Positions 6,308 through 14,379 of a stretch of DNA of 64,000 nucleotides are shown in pieces. A program made the position numbers and the translations under genes. Positions within the stretch are counted from its first letter, which is position 1. Each line of letters starts with the position of its first letter. The stretch comes from DAOTXL01 sp034435455 (GTDB lineage Bacteria; Chloroflexota; Anaerolineae; JAAYZQ01). Location of the stretch: NCBI GenBank assembly GCA_034435455.1, contig DAOTXL010000092.1, forward strand, positions 1 to 64,000. The letters run 5' to 3'. Under the pieces are notes generated by a model, which saw only the letters and a list, made by a program, of their open reading frames with translations, did not search any database and was not told the origin of the DNA.

Positions 6308-7516
6308 TCACACACAACCCCGTTCCCGCAGACCGGCCACCTCTCCGGCAGAATAGCCCAGCAGCTCCGCCAGAACCTCCTCGGTGTGCTCGCCCAACCG
6401 GGGCGGCGGGCGGCGCACCGCCGCCGGTGTCCCCAGCAACTTGTACGGAAAGCCGGGCAGGCGCACCTCGCCCGCCGTAGGATGCTCCACCGTCAACACC
6501 ATCTCCCGTGCTTCGGCCTGGGGATGGGCAAACACGTCGGGGATGGTGCTAATGGGACCGCAGGGCAACCCGGCCTGGGTGAACCCGGCCAGCCACTCGG
6601 CGGCGTCGCGGGTCTGGAAAGCGGCCTCCAGCACCTTGCGCAGCGCCGCCCGGTTGGCCACACGGGTGCGGTTGTCGGCAAAGCGGGGATCGTCCCGCAA
6701 CTCCGGCCGGCCGATGACCTGGCACAGCGTGGCCCACTGCCGCTCGTTGGCCACAGCCAGGGCAAACCAGCGGTCGCGGGCCGGAAAGGCCTCGTAGGGG
6801 GTGATGTTGGGGTGGGCATTGCCCAGCCGCCGGGGCGCCTCCCCGCCGACCAGGTAGTTAGAGGCGACATTGGTCAGCAGCGCCGCCGCCGTATCCAGCA
6901 GCGACAGGTCGATCAACTGCCCCTCACCGGTCCGGTCGCGGGCATGGAGCGCAGCCAGCACCGCCGTTGCGGCGAACATCCCGGCCGTGATGTCCACGAT
7001 GGGGATGCCCAGCCGGTAGGGCGGACCTTCTTCCGGGCCGGTGATGCCCATCAACCCGCCCTCGGCCTGGATGATAAAATCGTAGCCGGGACGGTCGGCA
7101 TAGGGACCGGTGCGCCCGTAGCCGCTGATGGAGCAGTAGACCAGGCGCGGGTTCAGGGCATGCAGGTCGTCATAGCCCAGCCCCATCTCCTCCAGGGTGC
7201 CGGTGCGAAAGTTCTCTACAAAGACATCGCACCGGCGGACCAACTGCCGGACCACCTCCTGCCCTTCCGGGCTTTTCAGGTTGACGGTGATGCTGCGCTT
7301 GTTGCGGTTGGCCGACAGGAAATAGGCCGATTCGCCCGGATAAGGGCCATACGGCTGTCCGACAAAGGGCGGCCCCCAGCCCCGACTTTCATCGCCGCGG
7401 CCCGGTTGCTCGACCTTGATCACGTCGGCCCCCAGGTCGCCGAGCATCATCGTGCAGTAAGGGCCGGCCAGGGCCCGGGTCAGATCGAGGATGCGGATAC
7501 CGTTCAGGGGTTGCAT
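6308..7516 (-). CDS. Class III CoA-transferase (CaiB/BaiF family)
   Basis: This 402-residue protein starts at the ATG at 7516 behind GGAGAAGG and has the family opening GIRILDLTRALAGPYCTMML, the ADVIKVEQPGRGDESRGWGP block, the NKRSITVNLKSPEG block and the catalytic Asp in RPGYDFIIQAEGG. Class III enzymes move CoA between carboxylic acids through an aspartyl-CoA mixed anhydride. It sits 19 nt upstream of the FAD subunit and 15 nt downstream of a cyclase gene. This suggests a ring-opened acid product is activated with CoA. The substrate is unknown. Confidence 0.93.
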   Translation of the reverse strand: MQPLNGIRILDLTRALAGPYCTMMLGDLGADVIKVEQPGRGDESRGWGPPFVGQPYGPYPGESAYFLSANRNKRSITVNLKSPEGQEVVRQLVRRCDVFVENFRTGTLEEMGLGYDDLHALNPRLVYCSISGYGRTGPYADRPGYDFIIQAEGGLMGITGPEEGPPYRLGIPIVDITAGMFAATAVLAALHARDRTGEGQLIDLSLLDTAAALLTNVASNYLVGGEAPRRLGNAHPNITPYEAFPARDRWFALAVANERQWATLCQVIGRPELRDDPRFADNRTRVANRAALRKVLEAAFQTRDAAEWLAGFTQAGLPCGPISTIPDVFAHPQAEAREMVLTVEHPTAGEVRLPGFPYKLLGTPAAVRRPPPRLGEHTEEVLAELLGYSAGEVAGLRERGCV

Positions 7517-7531
7517 GGCCTTCTCCAATGT

Positions 7532-8410
7532 CTAATATCTTCTGGTCAGGGCCTTGATCCTCGCCACGTGCTCTGGGTCGCAGGCATCCCCAAAGCGGGT
7601 CCGGGGTAGCCCTGCCTTGCGGGCCATCAACGCCTCATACTCCTCGTCGTCCACCATGGCCACACACCGCCCGATGCACGACTCCCCATCCACAAAGCGC
7701 CAGGGGAAAAAGCCGATGGTCGCCCGCCGGTTGCAGAGCAGGTCAATGTCGCCGCCCAGACATTCGGCATGGATGATGTGGTGGGGGAACATCTCGATGT
7801 GCATGAGCTGGTACTTGTCGGGCGTGAACCGTTCTTCCAGCGTCGTGCCGTACATCTGACGGAAGACCCGATCGGCCTCGGCGGCCTGTCTGGGCATCCA
7901 GGTGCGGATGATGGTGTTCATCGGATGGTCGGCACTGCCGCAATCCACGCCGATCCAGCGGATCTTTTTCTCCCTGGCCCACAGGGCAAACTCCCGGTCG
8001 GGGCCGGGGTGCTGGACCATGTAGCGGATCTCATCGGCGGTCGGCATGTCCCAGCCAAAGTGATGGTAGCCGGTGTGGATGATCAGGATGTCGCCCTCGC
8101 GCACCTCGACCCGCTCCTCAATCATCTGGGGGGTGTAGATCTGATAGTCGCCCGTCGCGTCCGACAGGTCCACCACGACCCCTGGACCGACCAGGAACTC
8201 GTTCAGGTCCAGCGCGGCGATGTCCTTGCCGGCGGTGAAAAAGTGGATTTCGCCGTCCAGGTGGGTGCCCAGGTGGTTGGAGTGGGTCAGCAACTGCCCA
8301 TTGGCCCCGTTGGGGGCCAGTCGCTTGAAATACTTGACCTGCAACGGCTCATAGGTGGGCCACGGCGGCGTGCCGATGCCCAGAGGGATGGTCAGGTCTA
8401 TCAGTTTCAT
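7532..8410 (-). CDS. Cyclase-family metal hydrolase (kynurenine formamidase-like fold)
   Basis: This 292-residue cyclase-family (PF04199) protein keeps the metal-binding signature H-x-G-T-H-x-D (SNHLGTHLDGEIHFF, residue about 45). Members hydrolyse cyclic amides or N-formyl amides, for example isatin hydrolase and kynurenine formamidase. At 292 residues it is longer than typical bacterial KynB (about 210) because of a C-terminal extension also present in the larger cyclase at 18381-20051, so the two are paralogues. The ribosome site is GGAGGAA. The stop codon TAG lies in a TAATATC-type simple repeat. Confidence 0.9.
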   Translation of the reverse strand: MKLIDLTIPLGIGTPPWPTYEPLQVKYFKRLAPNGANGQLLTHSNHLGTHLDGEIHFFTAGKDIAALDLNEFLVGPGVVVDLSDATGDYQIYTPQMIEERVEVREGDILIIHTGYHHFGWDMPTADEIRYMVQHPGPDREFALWAREKKIRWIGVDCGSADHPMNTIIRTWMPRQAAEADRVFRQMYGTTLEERFTPDKYQLMHIEMFPHHIIHAECLGGDIDLLCNRRATIGFFPWRFVDGESCIGRCVAMVDDEEYEALMARKAGLPRTRFGDACDPEHVARIKALTRRY

Positions 8411-8499
8411 GGTCTATTCCTCCTCTGACAAACTCTCTGCCGGCGGAGAAGGGAGCATGGGGATGGGTGCGTCTCTCCGTCATGCCCCGCCGGCCACGG

Positions 8500-9375
8500 C
8501 TATTCCTTCACATAGGGCTTGCCCAGCGCCTCCGGTTTGGCCGCCCCCCATCGGAGCCGAAACCAGCGGGTAGCCATGAGCAACAAAATTACAATCGTCA
8601 TGATAAAAGGGACCGTCCGCCACAGGTAGCGGGACATCACGCCGGGGAGTACAAGTTGGGGGTTGAGGGAAAGCTGCCACAGAGTGCCATACAGCAACGA
8701 ACCGCCCAGCAGGATAAAGGGGTTCCACATGGAGAAAAAGACAAGGGCCAGGGCGATGAACCCCCACCCTCCCAAAAAGTTATAGTTCCAGACCGGGTTG
8801 TAGTCCAGAGCATAGATCGCGCCGGCCAGCCCCATGAACATTCCCCCCACCGTCACACACAGATAGCGGGTCCTGGCCACGTTGATGCCCGAAACCTCCG
8901 CAACCGACGGGTTCTCGCCCACCGAGCGAATCCTCAGCCCCAGGCTTGTCTTGGCGAGGATAAACCAGACTACCACGATCAGGGCAATCCCCAGGTAAAA
9001 GAACGGAGAGAGGCCCAGGATGGTGGGGATGCGCTCCATCCCCAGCGGTCCGGTGTAGGGATTGCCGATGTAGGTAGTCAGACCAAAGCCAAGGATCCAG
9101 AGGCCCATCCCGTTCACCACCTGGTCGCCTCCCAGGGTGATGGAAAAAAAGCCGTGGAGGAGGCCCAGCAAGGCGCCGATAGCGATCCCTACCAGGAAAC
9201 CGACCCAATAACTCCCCGTGGATTGGGCGGCAATGAAGCCAAGGGTAGCGCCGAACAACATCACCCCTTCGACCCCCACATTCAGAATTCCCGATCGTTG
9301 GTCTATGAGTTCACCAAGGGCCGCAAAGGTGAAAATCGTGGAGGCTTCCAGGATTCTAATGACGAATTCCCACAT
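8500..9375 (-). CDS. ABC transporter permease, BMP/nucleoside-type (second permease)
   Basis: This 291-residue, eight-to-ten-helix permease has the family hallmark GELIDQRSGILNVGVEGVML. It matches the NupQ/YufQ type that pairs with NupP. The ATG at 9375 overlaps the end of the first permease by 20 nt; a longer frame to 9441 would overlap it by far more and lacks hydrophobic character. It forms an importer with the ATPase, first permease and BMP lipoprotein upstream. The family mostly imports nucleosides, purines or related compounds. Confidence 0.9.
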   Translation of the reverse strand: MWEFVIRILEASTIFTFAALGELIDQRSGILNVGVEGVMLFGATLGFIAAQSTGSYWVGFLVGIAIGALLGLLHGFFSITLGGDQVVNGMGLWILGFGLTTYIGNPYTGPLGMERIPTILGLSPFFYLGIALIVVVWFILAKTSLGLRIRSVGENPSVAEVSGINVARTRYLCVTVGGMFMGLAGAIYALDYNPVWNYNFLGGWGFIALALVFFSMWNPFILLGGSLLYGTLWQLSLNPQLVLPGVMSRYLWRTVPFIMTIVILLLMATRWFRLRWGAAKPEALGKPYVKE

Positions 9376-10483
9376 CTGCCTTTTTCTCCCTTGTCCATGT
9401 GATCTTGAAGCGGAAAAAGAATTGAAAGACGACAAGCACAATCATCAACACGCCGAGCAGGGCATAATCCACACCAAAGCTCATGTTGAGCTCCCCCTGG
9501 ATGAATCGGCCCCCGATGGACAACCCGCCAAAGAGCAAGGCGATCGGGATCGCCGCTATCGGGTCGCCCAGAGAGAGCAGGCCACAGATGATCCCATAGA
9601 AAGCCAGATCGCCAAAGTATCCGTAATTCCTCGCAATCTTGTAAACGCCGGGCACGGCGGCGAAATAGTGATAGCCGGCCAAGCCGGCCCAGGCGCCGCC
9701 AAGCAGAAACACCAGGACCGGTATTTTGAGGGTCCCGATCCCGATATAGCGGGCCGCCGCCGGGCTGTGGCCGTAGGCCTTGATCTGATAGCCGATCTTG
9801 CTCCTGGCCAACACCAGGTACAGCAGCCCGGCTATCCCCAAGGCGAGAAAGATCGTGAACGGGATGCCCATCATCACCGGTGGATATAGGGAATAAGGAA
9901 GCTCAAAGCTTTCGCTCCGCCCGCCGGGGTTCATGAAAATCCCCCCCTCCTTGATGGTCTGAGCCACCAGCCAGAAAGCCACAAAGTTCAACATCATGGT
10001 CACCACGATCTCGCTGACGCCAAACCTGCCCCGCAGGAACCCGGCGATCGCTCCCAGGGCCGCGCCGCCCAAGACAGAAGCGATCAACATCAAGGGGATG
10101 ACCAACTGAGGGGCCAGATCGGCATTGCGGGATGCCTTCCCCCCGAAGACAAACACAACCCCAAAAGCGGCCAATGCCCCCACATAGAACTGCCCTGTCA
10201 TCCCAATGTTCCACAACCCGGCCCGGAAGGGGATGATGAAAGCACAGGTGCACAGCAACAGGAAGATGGACCGGTTGATGGTCAACGGCAGGCCATAGGA
10301 GTTGGCAAAGGCATAGGCAAAGATCTTGCGATAAGCGATCAAAGGGTTGATCCGGGCCAGGATAAAGATAAGGCTGAAAAGCAGCAGGGTAAAGAGGATA
10401 GCGAACAACGAGATGGTCGCCGCCTGCCAGAGGGTGAGCACCGGCCTCTTGGCGAGCTTGACTTGATAGCTGCCGATCCTCAT
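9356..10483 (-). CDS. ABC transporter permease, BMP/nucleoside-type (first permease)
   Basis: This 375-residue membrane protein has about ten hydrophobic segments and the family block IIPFRAGLWNIGMTGQFYVG, plus the cytoplasmic loop region KAYGHSPAAARYIGI that contacts the ATPase. It is NupP/YufP-like. Its ATG overlaps the ATPase stop as ATGA, and it overlaps the second permease by 20 nt, so all three are translationally coupled. Confidence 0.9.
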   Translation of the reverse strand: MRIGSYQVKLAKRPVLTLWQAATISLFAILFTLLLFSLIFILARINPLIAYRKIFAYAFANSYGLPLTINRSIFLLLCTCAFIIPFRAGLWNIGMTGQFYVGALAAFGVVFVFGGKASRNADLAPQLVIPLMLIASVLGGAALGAIAGFLRGRFGVSEIVVTMMLNFVAFWLVAQTIKEGGIFMNPGGRSESFELPYSLYPPVMMGIPFTIFLALGIAGLLYLVLARSKIGYQIKAYGHSPAAARYIGIGTLKIPVLVFLLGGAWAGLAGYHYFAAVPGVYKIARNYGYFGDLAFYGIICGLLSLGDPIAAIPIALLFGGLSIGGRFIQGELNMSFGVDYALLGVLMIVLVVFQFFFRFKITWTREKKADVGIRH

Positions 10484-12036
10484 AGTTTCTGTCCTTTCTC
10501 ATGCAAACCGGCCATCATGGCACCGATTCTCTCCCTCTGGGCCTCCCCCCCTGGGATGATCCCCATCAGCTTTCCCTCATAGATGGGGACCACCCAATCG
10601 CTCAACGACAGAATCTCGTCCAGGTCTTCGGAGATCAGGAGGATGGCGGCCTTTTGTTTTTTGGCCTCCATGAGCTTGTTCTGCACAAATTCGGTCGCCC
10701 CGACATCCAGACCCTGGGTTGGCAAGTTGGCGATCAGCAGCCGAGGTCGGCGGGCCAGGACGCGCCCCAGGATGAGCTTCTGGAGGTTCCCTCCCGACAG
10801 GTTCCGGGCCTTGACATCGGGACCAGGCGTCATGACGTTGTATTCCGCGATGATCTCTTCGGTCAACCGCCGGACCTTTTTGTAATCCACAAGTCCATAC
10901 CTGCCATAATCGTCGTCAAAGTAAAAGTTCATCGCTGCATTCTCCACCAGGGAGAACTCCCCGATCGAGCCGACCTCTATCCGTTCGGCGGGGACGTAGC
11001 CCACCCCGGCCTGCCACCTTTCCAGGCTGGAAGCGTGGGTGATCTCCCTGCCCTCCAAGATCACCCTGCCCTTTTCCACCTTTCTCAGGCCGGCCAGGAC
11101 CTCGGCCAGTTCCTGCTGGCCATTGCCGGAGACGCCGGCAATGCCCAGAATCTCGCCTTCATGCACCGAAAAAGAAACGTCGGTCAGGGCCAGGAGCCCT
11201 TTGTCGTTGCGGGCAGACAGGTTCTCCACCTGGAGGACCGGCTTCCCCCTTTCTACCTGGGCCTTCTCGATCCGAAAGATGACCTCTCGGCCCACCATTT
11301 CTCTGGCCAGGCTTGCCTCGGTGGCTTGCTTCGTTTCCAGGTGGGCGGTGACCCTGCCGCGCCGCAGCACCGTCACCCGGTCGCTCACCGCCAACACCAC
11401 AGGGAGTTTGTGGGTGATGAACGGGATCATGGCCATCTCATCTCTGGCCATCGCTTCGATAGAGGCCAGGAGCTTTTCCGTTTCCAGAGGGGTCAAGGCG
11501 GAGGTCGGTTCATCCAAAATGAGCACCCTGGCCCCGCGATACAGGGCCTTCAGGATTTCCACCACCTGCTTTTCCCCCTCCGAAAGCTGCCAGACCCTGG
11601 CATAGAGGTCCACGCGGAACCCATACTTCTCGCAGAGTTCGCCGATCTCCTTTTCGGCCTGTTTGAGGTTCAAGATCTTGCCCGCCCTGGGGTGGCCCAG
11701 GATGATGTTTTCCAGCACGGTGTGGGCCGATACCAGCTTGCGATGTTGATGGACCATCCCTATCCCCAGGCCAATGGCATCCAGAGGGGATCGGAATGCG
11801 ACCTTCTGGCCTCCGACATAGATCTCGCCTTCATCGGGTTGCAGCAGCCCGAACAGGATATTCATCAGGGTCGTCTTCCCTGCGCCGTTTTCGCCCAGAA
11901 CGGCGTGGATCTCGCCGGCTTTTATTTCGAGATCGATGCGATCGTTGGCGACAACCCCTGGGAACCTTTTGGTGATTCCCCGCGCTTCCAGGACCGTCTG
12001 TCCGTGCTTTATCCCTTCTAGAAGCCCGTTTCCCAC
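10480..12036 (-). CDS. Tandem ABC ATPase of BMP-type importer
   Basis: This 518-residue protein has two fused nucleotide-binding domains. The first has Walker A GENGAGKTT, signature LSEGEKQ and Walker B VLILDEPTSAL. The second has a degenerate Walker A (GVSGNGQQE, no GKT) and a Walker B ending NLPTQGLD, with an intact LSGGN signature. That asymmetry is normal for sugar/nucleoside importers such as RbsA, MglA and NupO, where one site hydrolyses ATP. The start is the GTG at 12036 behind GGAGGACAG. The preceding 180-nt gap to the lipoprotein gene contains hairpins that could tune expression. Confidence 0.92.
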   Translation of the reverse strand: MGNGLLEGIKHGQTVLEARGITKRFPGVVANDRIDLEIKAGEIHAVLGENGAGKTTLMNILFGLLQPDEGEIYVGGQKVAFRSPLDAIGLGIGMVHQHRKLVSAHTVLENIILGHPRAGKILNLKQAEKEIGELCEKYGFRVDLYARVWQLSEGEKQVVEILKALYRGARVLILDEPTSALTPLETEKLLASIEAMARDEMAMIPFITHKLPVVLAVSDRVTVLRRGRVTAHLETKQATEASLAREMVGREVIFRIEKAQVERGKPVLQVENLSARNDKGLLALTDVSFSVHEGEILGIAGVSGNGQQELAEVLAGLRKVEKGRVILEGREITHASSLERWQAGVGYVPAERIEVGSIGEFSLVENAAMNFYFDDDYGRYGLVDYKKVRRLTEEIIAEYNVMTPGPDVKARNLSGGNLQKLILGRVLARRPRLLIANLPTQGLDVGATEFVQNKLMEAKKQKAAILLISEDLDEILSLSDWVVPIYEGKLMGIIPGGEAQRERIGAMMAGLHEKGQKL

Positions 12037-12054
12037 CTGTCCTCCTCACCATTT

Positions 12055-12082
12055 GTAGGGCAACTGCTCGCAGTTGCCCTAC
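12055..12082. repeat. Perfect 12-bp hairpin (GTAGGGCAACTG arms)
   Basis: GTAGGGCAACTG, a 4-nt loop CTCG, then CAGTTGCCCTAC. It lies just upstream of the ATPase gene and downstream of the lipoprotein gene. There is no T tract, so it is not a standard intrinsic terminator. It may be a REP-type element or an mRNA-stabilising hairpin that lets the lipoprotein be made in excess of the membrane parts. Confidence 0.75.
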
Positions 12083-12106
12083 TCTACCTCCCAGAAATAT
12101 AGGGCA

Positions 12107-12152
12107 TGAGGCTCCCACCTTTGGGAGTTTCCTCTCAAAAATGAGAGCCTCA
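12107..12152. repeat. Compound inverted repeat (branched stem)
   Basis: Outer arms TGAGGCTC (12107-12114) and GAGCCTCA (12145-12152) enclose two small hairpins: CTCCCA/TGGGAG (12112-12127) and CTCTCA/TGAGAG (12132-12147). Outer and inner arms overlap, so only some can form at once. It sits beside the perfect hairpin at 12055-12082 in the same gap. Confidence 0.6.
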
Positions 12153-12216
12153 CGCGTATTGGTCACCGAAGGCCGTCAGGTAGCCACCTCAGCAAGGGAA
12201 GCAACCGGGCTGGGTC

Positions 12217-13527
12217 TTACTCCAGAATGATCGTGCCTTCCAGATCAAAGTTGAATTTGGCAAGCAGCCACTCGTCCGACGGCTTTTCTCCGGCCGGCTT
12301 GACTACCGTACCCTTGGCCGGAATCGGCAACCCTTCCAGCGCCAGGCCGGTCCCGTTGCTCACAAACTCGTGCTCGGTGAAGGGGTCCCACTCCCCTTTC
12401 ATCATCTGGTCCCGCCGCTGGGCCACCAGGTCCAGGATCTCTTTCGGGATCAGAGGGAGCGCCTTGGGGCTGATGGCTTCCAGGCCCACCTTGTTGTTGT
12501 TCATGATGTCCACGGTCGGCTCCACGGTGCCATCGGCCAGGGTCATGGTGCTTTCCATACCCAGGTACAGGACCGTCGGCGGGGTCTTGTTGCCGGCCAG
12601 CCAATCCTGGACGATCCGGTCATACAGCACTTCCCAGCGGGTATCAAACGACACGGCCACCGTATCGGTGCTCGACCAGCCATAGAAGCCGACGATGTCC
12701 ATGTCCTTCCCCACAAACCAGATCTCCTTCTCCTGGGCAACGTCCAGGGGAGAGCCGGAGTCGGTCTGCTGGGTCAAGACATCCACGTTGTACTGGGTCA
12801 CCAGGGTCTCGGCGATGTCCCGCTCCTCGGTGGGCAGATACCAGTCGCCGACATATTTGACATACACCTTGATCTCTTTGTTCAGCAGCTTGGCAGCATC
12901 CATCACCCCCAGGTAAAAGCCGGCCTGCCGGCGGATGACCTGCACGCAGGGGAAGGCCGAGACGATGCCGATATTGCCGGTCTTGGTCAGCGCCCCGGCA
13001 ATCAGCCCTTCCAGGTACAGAGCCTGGTACTGGCGGGGGAAGATGCGGATAAAGTTGCGCTTGGTGCTCAGGTCGCTGGCGATAATGGACACAAAATAGA
13101 CGTCTGGGTACTTGTCGGCGATCTCTTTCAGGGGCATGCCCATAAACTCGGCATTGCCCACCACAATGTTCGCCCCGTCGGCGATCAACTGTTCGGCATA
13201 CGGCACCGAGGCGTCAGGCCCCACCTCCTCGCGGTACACATATGTGACGTTGGGGTACTTTTCGGCGATCCGCTTGCCCGCCCGGTGATGGGCACCCGAC
13301 CAGGTGGTGCCCTCAATGATGCTAAAATGCTCAATAGCCAAAGTGGCACCTTTGGGCACCTCTTTGACCGCCTCGGTGGGCGTCGGCGGCGGTTGGGTGG
13401 GCTGGGCCGGTGGTTGGGTGGGCGGGGCGGGCGGCTGGGTCGGTGTTGTCGGTCCACAGGTCGTTGAGCCGATCGCCAACGCGACCAACGTGACCAGGAA
13501 CAGCACGGTTCTGAGTCTGCCTTTCAT
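12217..13527 (-). CDS. BMP-family substrate-binding lipoprotein of ABC importer
   Basis: From the ATG at 13527 (ribosome site GGAGAAGAAGGAG) this 436-residue protein starts with a signal peptide (MKGRLRTVLFLVTLVALAIG) ending in an S-T-T-C lipobox-like site. A Thr/Pro/Gln linker follows, then a Bmp/Med-type periplasmic-binding domain (GNAEFMGMPL, NFIRIFPRQYQALYLEGLIAG). The family binds nucleosides, purines and similar ligands. It is the first gene of the importer set, consistent with higher expression. The lipobox is not canonical at -3/-1, so lipidation is likely but not certain. Confidence 0.92.
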   Translation of the reverse strand: MKGRLRTVLFLVTLVALAIGSTTCGPTTPTQPPAPPTQPPAQPTQPPPTPTEAVKEVPKGATLAIEHFSIIEGTTWSGAHHRAGKRIAEKYPNVTYVYREEVGPDASVPYAEQLIADGANIVVGNAEFMGMPLKEIADKYPDVYFVSIIASDLSTKRNFIRIFPRQYQALYLEGLIAGALTKTGNIGIVSAFPCVQVIRRQAGFYLGVMDAAKLLNKEIKVYVKYVGDWYLPTEERDIAETLVTQYNVDVLTQQTDSGSPLDVAQEKEIWFVGKDMDIVGFYGWSSTDTVAVSFDTRWEVLYDRIVQDWLAGNKTPPTVLYLGMESTMTLADGTVEPTVDIMNNNKVGLEAISPKALPLIPKEILDLVAQRRDQMMKGEWDPFTEHEFVSNGTGLALEGLPIPAKGTVVKPAGEKPSDEWLLAKFNFDLEGTIILE

Positions 13528-13583
13528 CTCCTTCTTCTCCTTTCCTTTCGCTAATTTGGGACGATCTACTTCTTTGGTGATCA

Positions 13584-13609
13584 CCCCGTGGGTTCGAGAC
13601 CCAGAGGGG
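13584..13609. other. Hairpin in the leader of the binding-protein gene
   Basis: CCCC (13584), TGGG (13589), then CCCA (13600) and GGGG (13606) form a two-part stem about 57-82 nt upstream of the lipoprotein ATG. The 213-nt gap 13528-13740 otherwise holds only a GC-rich patch (13690-13740) and an AGGAGG-like block without a following ORF. It could be a regulatory leader. No known riboswitch consensus is recognisable by eye. Confidence 0.4.
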
Positions 13610-13740
13610 ACGCATGGGCCCGAAACCGATCTGCTTTGTTCTTCCCTGGCACCTCCTTTCCCGGCAAAAATTAAATAGTCCCGATGCCGACGGCCATGAC
13701 GGCGCAACGGCAGGCCACGCCGTCCGCGCCGACGGCACCC

Positions 13741-14379
13741 TCAACTGCGTTTCCTCTTACCCAACCAGAAGCCGATAAGCAAGGCCACAGCAGCGATACA
13801 GGCGATCCAGGCCATCGTCCGCGGCGGGGGCAGGCCACGGGCCATCTCGCGGGCCATGTCTTTGGCCACGGCAGCAGCGAAGCGGGCCTCTGTCGGCGGG
13901 GTATACTCGACCGCCTTTCCGCTCGTTTCGGCCTCGATCTGCGCCTGCAGGGCGCTGTTCAGCGCCTCCAGGCCCTGGCGGATCAGGCTTTTGCTGGCGG
14001 TATCCAGCAGGCGCTGGCCCACGCCGGCCAGCTTCCCCCCAATCTGCATCTCGCCTTCATAGCTCAGGAGGGTTGTGCCATCCTCCTGTTCCAGCAGGCG
14101 GACGCGGCCGGTGCCGCTGGCAAAACCGGGCGCGCCCCGGCCCTCCACCGTCAGGGTACAGCGCTCCGGCGGCACTTCATCGGAGACGACCAGCCGTCCG
14201 GCAAAATCTCCGGCCACCGGCCCGATGCGCACGTGCATCGTCCCTTCATACTCGCTCTCACTGACTTTGTTCAGGCGTTGGGTCCCCGGCAGGGCGGTGG
14301 CCAGCACCTCCGGATCGCGGATAATGTCCCACACCCTGTCGCGGGGGCCGTTGAAAATATATTCACCCTCTAGTTTCAT
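13741..14379 (-). CDS. coxG: CoxG-like protein (SRPBCC fold, C-terminal membrane anchor)
   Basis: This 212-residue protein matches the CO dehydrogenase subunit G family: an SRPBCC lipid/ligand-binding fold (EGEYIFNGPRDRVWDIIRDP, LPGTQRLNKVSE) followed by a hydrophobic tail (WIACIAAVALLIGFWLG) ending KRKRS. In Oligotropha, CoxG helps recruit the enzyme to the cytoplasmic membrane. The start overlaps the large-subunit stop as ATGA. Its presence suggests the hydroxylase passes electrons to the membrane quinone pool. Confidence 0.9.
   Translation of the reverse strand: MKLEGEYIFNGPRDRVWDIIRDPEVLATALPGTQRLNKVSESEYEGTMHVRIGPVAGDFAGRLVVSDEVPPERCTLTVEGRGAPGFASGTGRVRLLEQEDGTTLLSYEGEMQIGGKLAGVGQRLLDTASKSLIRQGLEALNSALQAQIEAETSGKAVEYTPPTEARFAAAVAKDMAREMARGLPPPRTMAWIACIAAVALLIGFWLGKRKRS

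Noticed and set aside
13584..13609. tRNA T-arm-like sequence GTGGGTTCGAGACCCAG
   Set aside because: The loop fits a T arm, but no matching acceptor 5' strand, anticodon arm or D arm is found on either side. I keep it only as a hairpin.
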